Assembly: GCA_023458355.1 (NCBI GenBank)
Contig: JAEWZS010000172.1
Location: 1 to 10,570 of the forward strand
Length of the DNA: 10,570 bases
Direction of reading: 5' to 3'
Source: Bacillota bacterium
GTDB taxonomy: Bacteria > Bacillota > Clostridia > Christensenellales > CAG-138
Position numbers and translations under genes: made by a program. This document shows, piece after piece, positions 1 through 5,791 of the stretch. Every line of letters begins with the position of its first letter. Positions within the stretch are counted from its first letter, which is position 1. Below the pieces are notes generated by a model, which did not search any database, was not told the DNA's origin, and saw only the letters and a program-made list of their open reading frames with translations.

Positions 1-58
1 TAATTATGCTCCCTAAAACATTTTTTGTATATTCGTCCTTCGTCCATTGACCCGCTCC

Positions 59-99
59 GCGCCGTGCTGTACAATATTTGTAAGCACGGCGCTTTCTTT
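59..99 (+). terminator. Intrinsic terminator of a gene upstream of the window
   Basis: The arm GCGCCGTGCT (59-68) pairs perfectly with AGCACGGCGC (83-92). After one bulged G, TACAA (70-74) pairs with TTGTA (78-82), leaving a TAT loop. The run TTTCTTT follows at 93-99. This is a 15-bp stem with a U-rich tail on the plus strand. It must end a transcript that begins before the window, and it rules out the long reading frame starting near base 25 as the true start of the next gene. Confidence 0.88.
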
Positions 100-183
100 G
101 TCAAAATTGCATTTTTGTGGCATGCGCCGCATTCTTTTTGCGAAACCTACAAAAATATAACATTCTCACCGGAGGTATGTATA

Positions 184-1518
184 GTGAAGTATCAAAACAG
201 CATCGGTGTAAAGGTACCCCGCGTCCTTCTGCCTAATGCAAGTGTGGACATGCATAAATGGGCAGTCGTAGCCTGCGACCAGTATACATCTCAGCCCGAA
301 TACTGGAATGAAACAGAGCGTATCGTAGGCGAAACGCCCTCCACGCTGCGTCTCATGCTGCCCGAGATGTACCTCGATAAGCCGGGTGAAGCGCAACGCA
401 TCGAAAGCATCAATGAGCATATGCGCCGTTATATGGACTCGGGCGTGCTCGAGGAAAAGAGCGAGGGCTTCGTGTTTGTCCGCCGTACCGTAGACGGCAA
501 AACCAGAAACGGCCTCATCGTAGCGCTTGATCTTGAAGCGTACGATTACAACAAAGGTGCAAGCACCCTCATCCGTGCAACAGAGGGTACCATTGTGGAG
601 CGCATCCCCCCTCGCCTTCGCATTCGCAAGGACGCACCGCTCGAGTTGCCGCACATACTTGTGCTGATTGACGACCCCAATCGTACCGTCATTGAGCCGC
701 TTGCAGCCTCCAAAAAAGAGGCCGAAAAGATTTACGATTTTGATTTAATGCAGCAGGGCGGCCACCTTGAGGGGTATTTGTTCACCGAAGAAAAGCATAT
801 TCTTGCCGCCCTTCATGCGCTTGAGGCGCTTTGTGATAAAGACGCGTTTGCTGAAAAATACGGAGCGGACAAGCCTCCTATGCTGTTTGCTATGGGAGAC
901 GGCAACCATTCCTTCGCCACGGCTAAGGCCAACTGGGAGCGCTGCAAGGAAGGCCTCAGCGAGGCTGAAAAGCAGGATCATCCCGCACGCTTCTGCCTTG
1001 TGGAGCTTGAAAACGTGCATGACGACGGCATTGTATTTGAACCCATACACCGGGTTTTGTTTAAAGCAGAAGATGCAGTAGATGCACTTAAAGCGCTTCT
1101 GACTTCGCAAAACGGCGGCTGCCGCATTGAAAGCTTCCCCACCCGGGATGCACTTGCTGCGTTTGTGGCTAACGTAGAACAAAATGAGCATAAGCTTGCC
1201 TTCGTAAATGAAAAAGGCTTCTTTGCCTACGTCGTAAGCGCACCCGCGTCGCAGCTTGCAGTCGGCACGCTGCAAAACGCCATCGATGCTTATCTTAAAG
1301 ACAATAAAAAGGCAAGTGTCGATTACATCCACGGCGCAGATGTGGTATACGAGCTTGGCGCGAAGCCCCGCAACATCGGTTTTCTGCTTGCACCCATGCA
1401 AAAATCCGAGCTTTTCAAAACCGTTGTGTTTGACGGTGCTCTCCCGCGTAAGACCTTCTCCATGGGCGAGGCACACGAAAAGCGCTATTATCTGGAATGC
1501 AGGAAAATCACCAAGTAA
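184..1518 (+). CDS. DUF1015 family protein (COG4198)
   Basis: A 444-residue protein of the DUF1015 family, which usually has about 400-450 residues. The start is taken as GTG at 184 because GGAGG (171-175) lies 8 bases upstream. The family block KVPRVLLP follows immediately, and upstream in-frame codons run through the previous gene's terminator. Family signatures seen are the N-terminal proline-rich segment, the block around VACDQYTSQPEYW, and the core motif MGDGNHSFATAK with Asp239 and His242, corresponding to the DGHHR-type motif of other members. The protein looks soluble, with no signal peptide or membrane helix. The core motif resembles the ligand loop of ParB/sulfiredoxin-fold proteins, a fold shared with archaeal free-serine kinase SerK. 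Family members are often found beside serA/serC, so a role in serine metabolism is a reasonable inference, but no ser genes lie in this window. Assignment to the family is firm; the reaction is not established here. A terminator follows 25 bases after the stop. Confidence 0.88.
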   Translation: MKYQNSIGVKVPRVLLPNASVDMHKWAVVACDQYTSQPEYWNETERIVGETPSTLRLMLPEMYLDKPGEAQRIESINEHMRRYMDSGVLEEKSEGFVFVRRTVDGKTRNGLIVALDLEAYDYNKGASTLIRATEGTIVERIPPRLRIRKDAPLELPHILVLIDDPNRTVIEPLAASKKEAEKIYDFDLMQQGGHLEGYLFTEEKHILAALHALEALCDKDAFAEKYGADKPPMLFAMGDGNHSFATAKANWERCKEGLSEAEKQDHPARFCLVELENVHDDGIVFEPIHRVLFKAEDAVDALKALLTSQNGGCRIESFPTRDALAAFVANVEQNEHKLAFVNEKGFFAYVVSAPASQLAVGTLQNAIDAYLKDNKKASVDYIHGADVVYELGAKPRNIGFLLAPMQKSELFKTVVFDGALPRKTFSMGEAHEKRYYLECRKITK

Positions 1519-1543
1519 GGCGAATACCATATAATAGACTTCA

Positions 1544-1573
1544 AAAGGGCAGCAGCAACTGCCCTTTCCTTTT
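1544..1573 (+). terminator. Intrinsic terminator after the DUF1015 gene
   Basis: AAAGGGCAG (1544-1552) pairs with CTGCCCTTT (1559-1567) around a 6-base loop, and CCTTTT follows. The stem is 9 bp and perfect. It separates the DUF1015 gene from the permease gene that begins only 18 bases after it, so the permease either depends on read-through or on a promoter lying upstream of the hairpin. Confidence 0.85.
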
Positions 1574-1591
1574 ATCGACATCAGGTGAACT

Positions 1592-2530
1592 ATGTCTCAG
1601 CTTTTGAATTCCCTATCAGCGGTGGCAATCATTTTGATGCTGGCTTGCGTGGGTTATATTTGCGGCAAGGTCGGTTGGCTCAAGCACGAGCATAAAGCAT
1701 TCTTTGTGAAGCTTATCGTGAACGTATGCGTGCCGTTGATGTGTATTGACAACTTTTTTAACAACATCACCCTAGACATGCTAAAGGGCGCAGAAACGCT
1801 TTTTCTTGTGGTGGTAATGAGCCTGAGCGCCTGCATGGTGCTTTCCCTTGTTCTTGCAAAGCTTATGCGCATTTCTATGCCCCGCCGCGGCGGATTTGTG
1901 GTCATGTGTGCGCTCTCAAACTCTTTGTTTGTGGGGCTTCCCATGTGCAGGGAGCTTTTCGGCATAGAGGCTACGCCCTTTGTGATGATCTTCTACATCG
2001 TAAACACCACGTTTTTCTGGACGGTCGGCGCATTGATGCTTAAGCAGAGCGGTACTGGCAGCCAAGCCCGTCTCACTGTGAAAGAAACCCTAAAGGGCGT
2101 TCTCAACCCGCCGTTTGTAAGCCTTGTTGTTTGCGTATTGCTTCTTGCTGCGGGCTTTCGACCGCCACACCTTATTTTAAGCTTTTCTAAGTACATGGGC
2201 GCAATGGTCACACCGCTTTCGCTTTTGTATGTTGGCTTTGTCATTTACGAAACCGGCTTAAAAACCTTGAAGCTTGACGGACAGATGACAGCGGTACTTG
2301 CGATGCGCTTTATCATTTCTCCGCTTATAACGCTAGCGCTGTGCCATTTGTTTGACATTACGGGCATCCAGCGCGGCGTTATCACGCTTGAGGCGGCTAT
2401 GCCCGTGATGATCCAGTCCGTCGTTGTGTCGTCATCCGTAGGCGCTGACGAAAGTTATGTGGCAACTGGCTTGAGCCTTACTACGCTCGCCTGCTTTGTG
2501 GCCGTTCCCATTTTGATGCTGTTTGTGTAA
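1592..2530 (+). CDS. AEC-family (auxin efflux carrier-like) permease
   Basis: A 312-residue very hydrophobic protein with about ten membrane segments, the usual size for the auxin efflux carrier family (TC 2.A.69). Bacterial members export or take up organic anions such as malate, and the substrate cannot be read from the sequence. Family features are the N-terminal helix ending GYICGKVGWL, the block RRGGFVVMCALSNSLFVGLP (small-residue and Asn/Pro-rich helix break), the mid-protein LNPPFVSLVV, the second-half repeat LSLLYVGFVIYE, and the EAAMPVMIQSVVVSS segment near the C-terminus. These give the inverted two-half arrangement of the family. The start at ATG 1592 has a short AGGTGA (1583-1588) only 3 bases upstream, a weak and close site. 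A perfect TATAAT occurs at 1530-1535 but lacks a good -35 box. Confidence 0.87.
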   Translation: MSQLLNSLSAVAIILMLACVGYICGKVGWLKHEHKAFFVKLIVNVCVPLMCIDNFFNNITLDMLKGAETLFLVVVMSLSACMVLSLVLAKLMRISMPRRGGFVVMCALSNSLFVGLPMCRELFGIEATPFVMIFYIVNTTFFWTVGALMLKQSGTGSQARLTVKETLKGVLNPPFVSLVVCVLLLAAGFRPPHLILSFSKYMGAMVTPLSLLYVGFVIYETGLKTLKLDGQMTAVLAMRFIISPLITLALCHLFDITGIQRGVITLEAAMPVMIQSVVVSSSVGADESYVATGLSLTTLACFVAVPILMLFV

Positions 2531-2610
2531 TGATGTTTTTAGAGGGCTTTCTTTGGGGAACCATGGTTGAGATATACCCGGCTGGGTCTAAGGGCTATAT
2601 TGTAAGATAA
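2530..2610 (+). CDS. Possible 26-residue ORF overlapping the permease stop
   Basis: An ATG at 2530 overlaps the permease stop codon (TAATG), an arrangement that permits translational coupling, and the frame runs 26 codons to a TAA at 2608-2610. The peptide begins MMFLEGFLWGTMVEIYP and ends KGYIVR. The segment GTMVEIYPAG..GYIV resembles the short beta-rich repeat seen in DUF4926-type proteins (GTIVEIYP..GYEVEF), so it could be a remnant of such a gene. There is no separate Shine-Dalgarno sequence. It is too short to be sure of, and chance remains the simplest explanation. Confidence 0.2.
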   Translation: MMFLEGFLWGTMVEIYPAGSKGYIVR

Positions 2611-2682
2611 TGCGCGATACGCCGGACGCGGTACTTTGGTCAAAAAATGCAGCGCCCATCAATGCTTGGAAGGGGTTTTTTC

Positions 2683-3882
2683 ATGCAAAGAAAAAGAATC
2701 GCGAAACGACCGGGAAAACTCAGGTATATCGCGGCCGTAATTATACTTAAACTGTTTGCCTTTTTCCGCTTCGGCTTTGTTGCCCCGCGTGGTGCTAAAA
2801 AGCTTGAGGAGCCTTTTTTGGCTATCTGTAACCATTCCTCCAATTTTGATTTCATATTTGCGCTTCTTTCTCTTTATCCTAAACGCGTCAACACGCTTGC
2901 AGCGGCCTTCTTCTTCCACAACAAATACCTTGCAGCGCTTCTCAGGGCATTTCGCTGCATCCCGCGCGAGCAGTTTCGCGCAGACGCGGTTTCCGTACGC
3001 AAAATGCTCGATATCGTATCGTCCGGCGGCAGCGTGCTCATTTTTCCCGAGGGGGAGGTAAGCGGCACGGGGCGTACGGATGTGTTCCCTGAGAATATCG
3101 CCCGCCTAATAAAACGCATGGGTGTAAACGTCTATGCCGTGCATTTATACGGCAGCTATTTTATGAAACCCAAATGGGCGACTATGCCACGCAGACGGGG
3201 GCAGGTGAAAGCATCTCTTTCCCCCGTTATGCGTGCGGACGAAGTAAGGTCTTTTTCGACAGATGAAATTTTTACGCGCGTACAGACGGCCATTAGTCAT
3301 GATGAGTACCGCTGGCAGGAACTGGCCTGCATACCGCATTCTGCTAAGAAACGAGCAGAACGTCTGGATTTTTTGCTGTACAAATGCCCGCGCTGTAAAG
3401 CTGAATTCACACTTGATACCAAAGATGACCGAATATTCTGCACTGCGTGCGGCAATGCCGCGCGAATGGATAACTACGGCTTTTTACTAGGCGAAAACAG
3501 CGATTGTTCTATTTTCCGGTACGTTTCCGATTGGGTGGAATATCAACGTGCATGCATCCGCGAGGAAGCCGAAAAAGAAAGTTTTTCCGTAGTCGCAAAG
3601 GCCGAATTACAGCTTCATCTAAACCCGCGCTCACTCAGCCACACAACCGTGGGAGAAGGCATTATATGCCTTGATCGCGAAGCACTCACCTATGAGGGCA
3701 CGCGAAACGGCGAAGCTGTGTCTCTTACCTTTCCTCTTTCCAATATGTTCAAGCTACCCTTTTCAAGCGGTGACAATTTTGAAGTACCGAATCCAACGGA
3801 AGTCATAGCCTTTGTACCGGAGGATCGCCGTAGGATCTCCAAATTTGTGCTCGCTGTACCAGTGCTACGAGAACGTTTATAA
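2683..3882 (+). CDS. PlsC-family acyltransferase with zinc ribbon and PH/GRAM-like tail
   Basis: A 399-residue protein. ATG 2683 is preferred over ATG 2647 because GGAAGGGG (2668-2675) lies 7 bases before it, while 2647 has no ribosome binding site. Residues about 15-35 form a hydrophobic membrane-associating stretch. The acyltransferase motifs are NHSSNFD (the HX4D catalytic pair His51/Asp56), IPREQF (acceptor-binding block) and FPEG (residues 121-124). These are the PlsC/LPLAT signatures for moving an acyl chain to a lysophospholipid, typically making phosphatidic acid from 1-acyl-glycerol-3-phosphate at the inner face of the membrane. Typical PlsC enzymes have about 200-250 residues. Here a zinc ribbon follows, with Cys235-X2-Cys238 and Cys253-X2-Cys256. 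The last 130 residues include GEGIICLDREALTYEG and FPLSNMFKLPFSSGDNFEV, which read like a PH/GRAM-type lipid-binding beta domain. Acyltransferase class is firm; the exact acceptor and the role of the tail are unknown. Confidence 0.87.
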   Translation: MQRKRIAKRPGKLRYIAAVIILKLFAFFRFGFVAPRGAKKLEEPFLAICNHSSNFDFIFALLSLYPKRVNTLAAAFFFHNKYLAALLRAFRCIPREQFRADAVSVRKMLDIVSSGGSVLIFPEGEVSGTGRTDVFPENIARLIKRMGVNVYAVHLYGSYFMKPKWATMPRRRGQVKASLSPVMRADEVRSFSTDEIFTRVQTAISHDEYRWQELACIPHSAKKRAERLDFLLYKCPRCKAEFTLDTKDDRIFCTACGNAARMDNYGFLLGENSDCSIFRYVSDWVEYQRACIREEAEKESFSVVAKAELQLHLNPRSLSHTTVGEGIICLDREALTYEGTRNGEAVSLTFPLSNMFKLPFSSGDNFEVPNPTEVIAFVPEDRRRISKFVLAVPVLRERL

Positions 3883-3911
3883 TACAACAAAAAAGCTGTT
3901 CCTGCATTTCC

Positions 3912-3936
3912 ATAAGGTCTTAGTGACCTTATTTTT
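3912..3936 (+). terminator. Intrinsic terminator after the acyltransferase gene
   Basis: ATAAGGTC (3912-3919) pairs perfectly with GACCTTAT (3925-3932) around a TTAGT loop, followed by TTTT. It lies 30 bases after the acyltransferase stop and upstream of the glnA promoter, so it separates the two transcription units. Confidence 0.87.
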
Positions 3937-3967
3937 ATGCCGTTTTTCATTATATATTGTATAAACG

Positions 3968-3996
3968 TTGACTTCGTTGCCACAAGGAGTGACAAT
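3968..3996 (+). promoter_or_regulatory. Predicted sigma-A-type promoter of the glutamine synthetase gene
   Basis: TTGACT (3968-3973) and GACAAT (3991-3996) are 17 bases apart. The -35 box matches consensus at 5 of 6 positions and the -10 at 4 of 6. It sits between the preceding terminator and the gene and would give a leader of about 55 bases. No match to the GlnR/TnrA operator pattern (TGTNA-N7-TNACA) was found on inspection. Confidence 0.55.
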
Positions 3997-4057
3997 ATTC
4001 TTGCACACACCACAATCTTACAAAATCCCCGCAATACTACATTTCGGAGGTTACAGC

Positions 4058-5488
4058 ATGTTCGAAACGCTTGCACAGGCGCAGGCCTTTTGTCTGGAGC
4101 ACGGCATCCGCATGGTCGATTTCAAGGTAACCGATCTTTATGGGCGTTGGCGGCATATCACCATACCCATCGGCCGCTTTACTGAGGATACCATGCGCTT
4201 CGGCATAGGCTTTGACGGCTCGAATTACGGGTACGCACCGGTTGAAAGAAGCGACATGGTATTTATACCGAATTTAAGCTCCGCCGCCGTAGATCCCTTT
4301 GCGGCAGTACCCACCCTTTGCATGGCGGGCGACGTTATGGTTATTGACGCGCCGAACAACCGACCGTTTGACCAGTATCCCCGCACCGTCATTAAGCGTG
4401 CAGCGCAGTACCTTCGCGACAGCGGCATTGCCGATGAAATGGTAATCGGCCCGGAATTTGAGTTTTATGTGTTTGACAATGCGCACTTTGAGGCAACGGG
4501 ACACCGTTCATCCTTTCAAATTGATACCTCCGAGGGGGATTGGAACGGCGCTTCCCCGGCTTATGGAAACGGTATGCAGGTGCCCGGAAAGGGCGGCTAC
4601 CACATAGATCTCCCGGCTGATGTCACAAGCGACCTCAGGAGCCGCGTTTCCATGCTGCTCGAGGAGTTTGGCGTAAAGGTTAAGTACCACCACCACGAAG
4701 TAGGCGGCTGCGGCCAGCTTGAGGTGGAAGTGGAGCTTGGTGAAATCTGCAAAATGGCAGACGGCACCATGGCCGCAAAATATATCATTAAAAACGAAGC
4801 ACGCAAAGAAGGCAAAACCGCCACATTTATGCCAAAACCGCTTGCAGGCGTAGCGGGCAGCGGCATGCACGTGCATATGCTGTTGGTGAAAGATGGTAAG
4901 CCAGTGTTTTACGACGAGGCGGGCTATGCGCAGTTGAGCAAGACCGCGCTCCATTTTATAGGAGGTCTTTTAAAGCATGCGGCATCGCTTTGTGCGCTCA
5001 CCAACCCCACCACCAACTCGTTTAAGCGTCTCGTACCCGGCTTTGAAGCACCTGTAACCATCGGCTACGCAACAGCGAACCGAAGCGCCGTTGTGCGCAT
5101 CCCAAGCTACGCTAAGTCCCCCATGCATAAGCGCTTTGAGCTTAGAAACCCCGACGCGACATGCAACCCCTACTACGCCTACGCCGCTATTTTGATGGCG
5201 GGTCTTGATGGCATTCAAAACGAAATCGACCCACAGGCAAATGGTTGGGGGCCGTACGATTTCAATCTGTATGACTTAAGCGACGCCGATAAGAAGAAGA
5301 TAGGTTCTTTGCCGAAAACCCTTGAGGAGTCTCTTGACGCGCTTGAAAACGATCACGAATATTTAACGCGCGGCGGTGTATTCCCCGAAAGGCTCCTATC
5401 CCTGTGGATCGAAAAAAAGCGTGCAGAGGCTTCGGAACTCTCGCGGATACCGAACCCCGCAGAGTACGTAAAGTATTACGATCTGTAA
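4058..5488 (+). CDS. glnA: Type I glutamine synthetase, GSI-beta-like
   Basis: A 476-residue enzyme that makes glutamine from glutamate, ammonia and ATP, the main route of nitrogen assimilation. It forms a cytoplasmic dodecamer in this family. ATG 4058 is chosen because CGGAGG (4045-4050) lies 7 bases upstream. The longer frame from 3968 would start inside the promoter. The N-terminal beta-grasp block ends at FDGSN, where Asp53 is the ammonium-site residue. The catalytic domain shows EFEFYVFD, HHHEVGGCGQLEVE, GKTATFMPKP, GSGMHVHM, NPTTNSFKRLVPGFEAPV (flap Glu330), NRSAVVRIP and NPYYAYAAILMAGLDGI. The extra segment around GNGMQVPGKGGYHIDLP and the NLYDL site with Tyr405, equivalent to the adenylylated tyrosine of the E. 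coli enzyme, point to the GSI-beta subclass rather than the GSI-alpha form of Bacillus. No glnB, glnE or glnR lies in the window. The gene is monocistronic, bounded by terminators on both sides. Confidence 0.96.
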   Translation: MFETLAQAQAFCLEHGIRMVDFKVTDLYGRWRHITIPIGRFTEDTMRFGIGFDGSNYGYAPVERSDMVFIPNLSSAAVDPFAAVPTLCMAGDVMVIDAPNNRPFDQYPRTVIKRAAQYLRDSGIADEMVIGPEFEFYVFDNAHFEATGHRSSFQIDTSEGDWNGASPAYGNGMQVPGKGGYHIDLPADVTSDLRSRVSMLLEEFGVKVKYHHHEVGGCGQLEVEVELGEICKMADGTMAAKYIIKNEARKEGKTATFMPKPLAGVAGSGMHVHMLLVKDGKPVFYDEAGYAQLSKTALHFIGGLLKHAASLCALTNPTTNSFKRLVPGFEAPVTIGYATANRSAVVRIPSYAKSPMHKRFELRNPDATCNPYYAYAAILMAGLDGIQNEIDPQANGWGPYDFNLYDLSDADKKKIGSLPKTLEESLDALENDHEYLTRGGVFPERLLSLWIEKKRAEASELSRIPNPAEYVKYYDL

Positions 5489-5517
5489 GGCGTTAACAAA
5501 TAAAAACAATATCAGCA

Positions 5518-5542
5518 GGGCCACCCAAAGGGCGGCCCCTAC
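5518..5542 (-). repeat. Small palindromic repeat, copy 1 (GTAGGGG family)
   Basis: Read on the minus strand this begins GTAGGGG and contains GCCCTTTGGG. On the plus strand GGGCCACCC (5518-5526) pairs with GGGCGGCCC (5530-5538) around AAA, with a single A/C mismatch. The 19-base core at 5524-5542 matches the core of copy 2 (5566-5584) at 17 of 19 positions. It lies 30 bases after the glnA stop. A related element occurs at 8049-8072 in the opposite orientation. Confidence 0.65.
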
Positions 5543-5547
5543 AAATC

Positions 5548-5604
5548 CAATGCCGTGCGTAGAAGCCCAAAGGGCTACCCCTACGCATCGGCATTGTTTT
5601 ATTT
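5548..5604 (+). terminator. Large hairpin terminator of glnA, containing repeat copy 2
   Basis: CAATGCCG (5548-5555) pairs with CGGCATTG (5589-5596), and TGCGTAG (5556-5562) with CTACGCA (5581-5587). An apical AGCCC-AAA-GGGCT hairpin (5564-5576) caps the structure. One bulged T and an asymmetric internal loop are the only breaks. TTTTATTT follows (5597-5604), so it should work as an intrinsic terminator. The inner part is a second copy of the GTAGGGG repeat of 5518-5542. A repeat element therefore seems to have been placed inside, or to have formed, the terminator. Confidence 0.82.
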
Positions 5605-5609
5605 CCCGC

Positions 5610-5638
5610 TTGCCAACACAAAACAGCAATTGTACAAT
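5610..5638 (+). promoter_or_regulatory. Predicted promoter of the mgtE leader and gene
   Basis: TTGCCA (5610-5615) and TACAAT (5633-5638) are exactly 17 bases apart, matching consensus at 4 and 5 of 6 positions. It begins just after the glnA terminator. Transcription starting near 5645 would give a leader of about 145 bases ahead of mgtE, long enough to hold the upstream reading frame and hairpins described below. Confidence 0.62.
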
Positions 5639-5698
5639 AAAAAGAGAAATGTGTTAACCTTAAGCGAATTCGCAAATCTTAAGAAGGGAGAACGCGAA

Positions 5699-5779
5699 AT
5701 GGACGCCGGTCCTTATCCGAGTACCAACAATTTTATACATAAGCGGGCGGTGTTTCATTGTATCATAAGCCGCCTGTAA
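5699..5779 (+). CDS. 26-residue upstream ORF (candidate leader peptide) ahead of mgtE
   Basis: A 27-codon frame starts at ATG 5699 with an excellent ribosome binding site, AAGGGAG (5684-5690), 8 bases upstream. It ends at TAA 5777-5779, only 12 bases before the mgtE start. The peptide begins MDAGPYPSTNN and ends HCIISRL. It has no recognised domain. An early acidic residue followed closely by two prolines recalls MgtL of enterobacteria (starting MEPDP), where low magnesium makes ribosomes fall off at such a segment and so switches on the magnesium transporter gene. That likeness is an analogy and does not indicate homology. The last codons lie within the hairpins that could control mgtE translation, so ribosome movement through this frame would decide which hairpin forms. 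Confidence 0.5.
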   Translation: MDAGPYPSTNNFIHKRAVFHCIISRL

Positions 5780-5787
5780 AAGGAGGC
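5743..5787 (+). promoter_or_regulatory. Mutually exclusive hairpins over the mgtE ribosome binding site
   Basis: Two structures share the same bases. In the first, GCGGGCGG (5743-5750) pairs with CCGCCTGT (5770-5777), 8 bp with two G-U pairs and a 19-base loop. In the second, GCCGCCT (5769-5775) pairs with AGGAGGC (5781-5787) around a 5-base loop with one G/A mismatch, which hides the mgtE Shine-Dalgarno sequence AGGAGG. Forming the first releases the second. No U-run follows either hairpin, so any control would act on translation rather than transcription. No match to the M-box magnesium riboswitch was recognised. The pairing is visible in the sequence; regulation is inferred. Confidence 0.42.
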
Positions 5788-5791
5788 AGCT

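Noticed and set aside
25..183. N-terminal extension of the DUF1015 frame from a TTG near base 25
   Set aside because: It reads through the upstream gene's terminator hairpin, has no ribosome binding site, and the family's conserved start lies at the GTG of 184.
1530..1535. Perfect TATAAT box upstream of the permease
   Set aside because: No acceptable -35 box lies 16-18 bases upstream and there is no extended -10 TG. Transcription from it would run straight into the terminator hairpin at 1544, so it is only a weak promoter candidate.
745..1581. Long minus-strand frame opposite the DUF1015 gene
   Set aside because: It is the antisense shadow of a recognised gene, with no ribosome binding site, no family match and a start overlapping the terminator.
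3968..4057. N-terminal extension of glnA from a TTG at 3968
   Set aside because: That TTG is the predicted -35 box, and a strong ribosome binding site sits 7 bases before the ATG at 4058, where glutamine synthetases normally begin.
5643..5791. M-box type magnesium riboswitch ahead of mgtE
   Set aside because: The conserved M-box segments could not be found, and the leader of about 145 bases is largely taken up by a small reading frame and simple hairpins.
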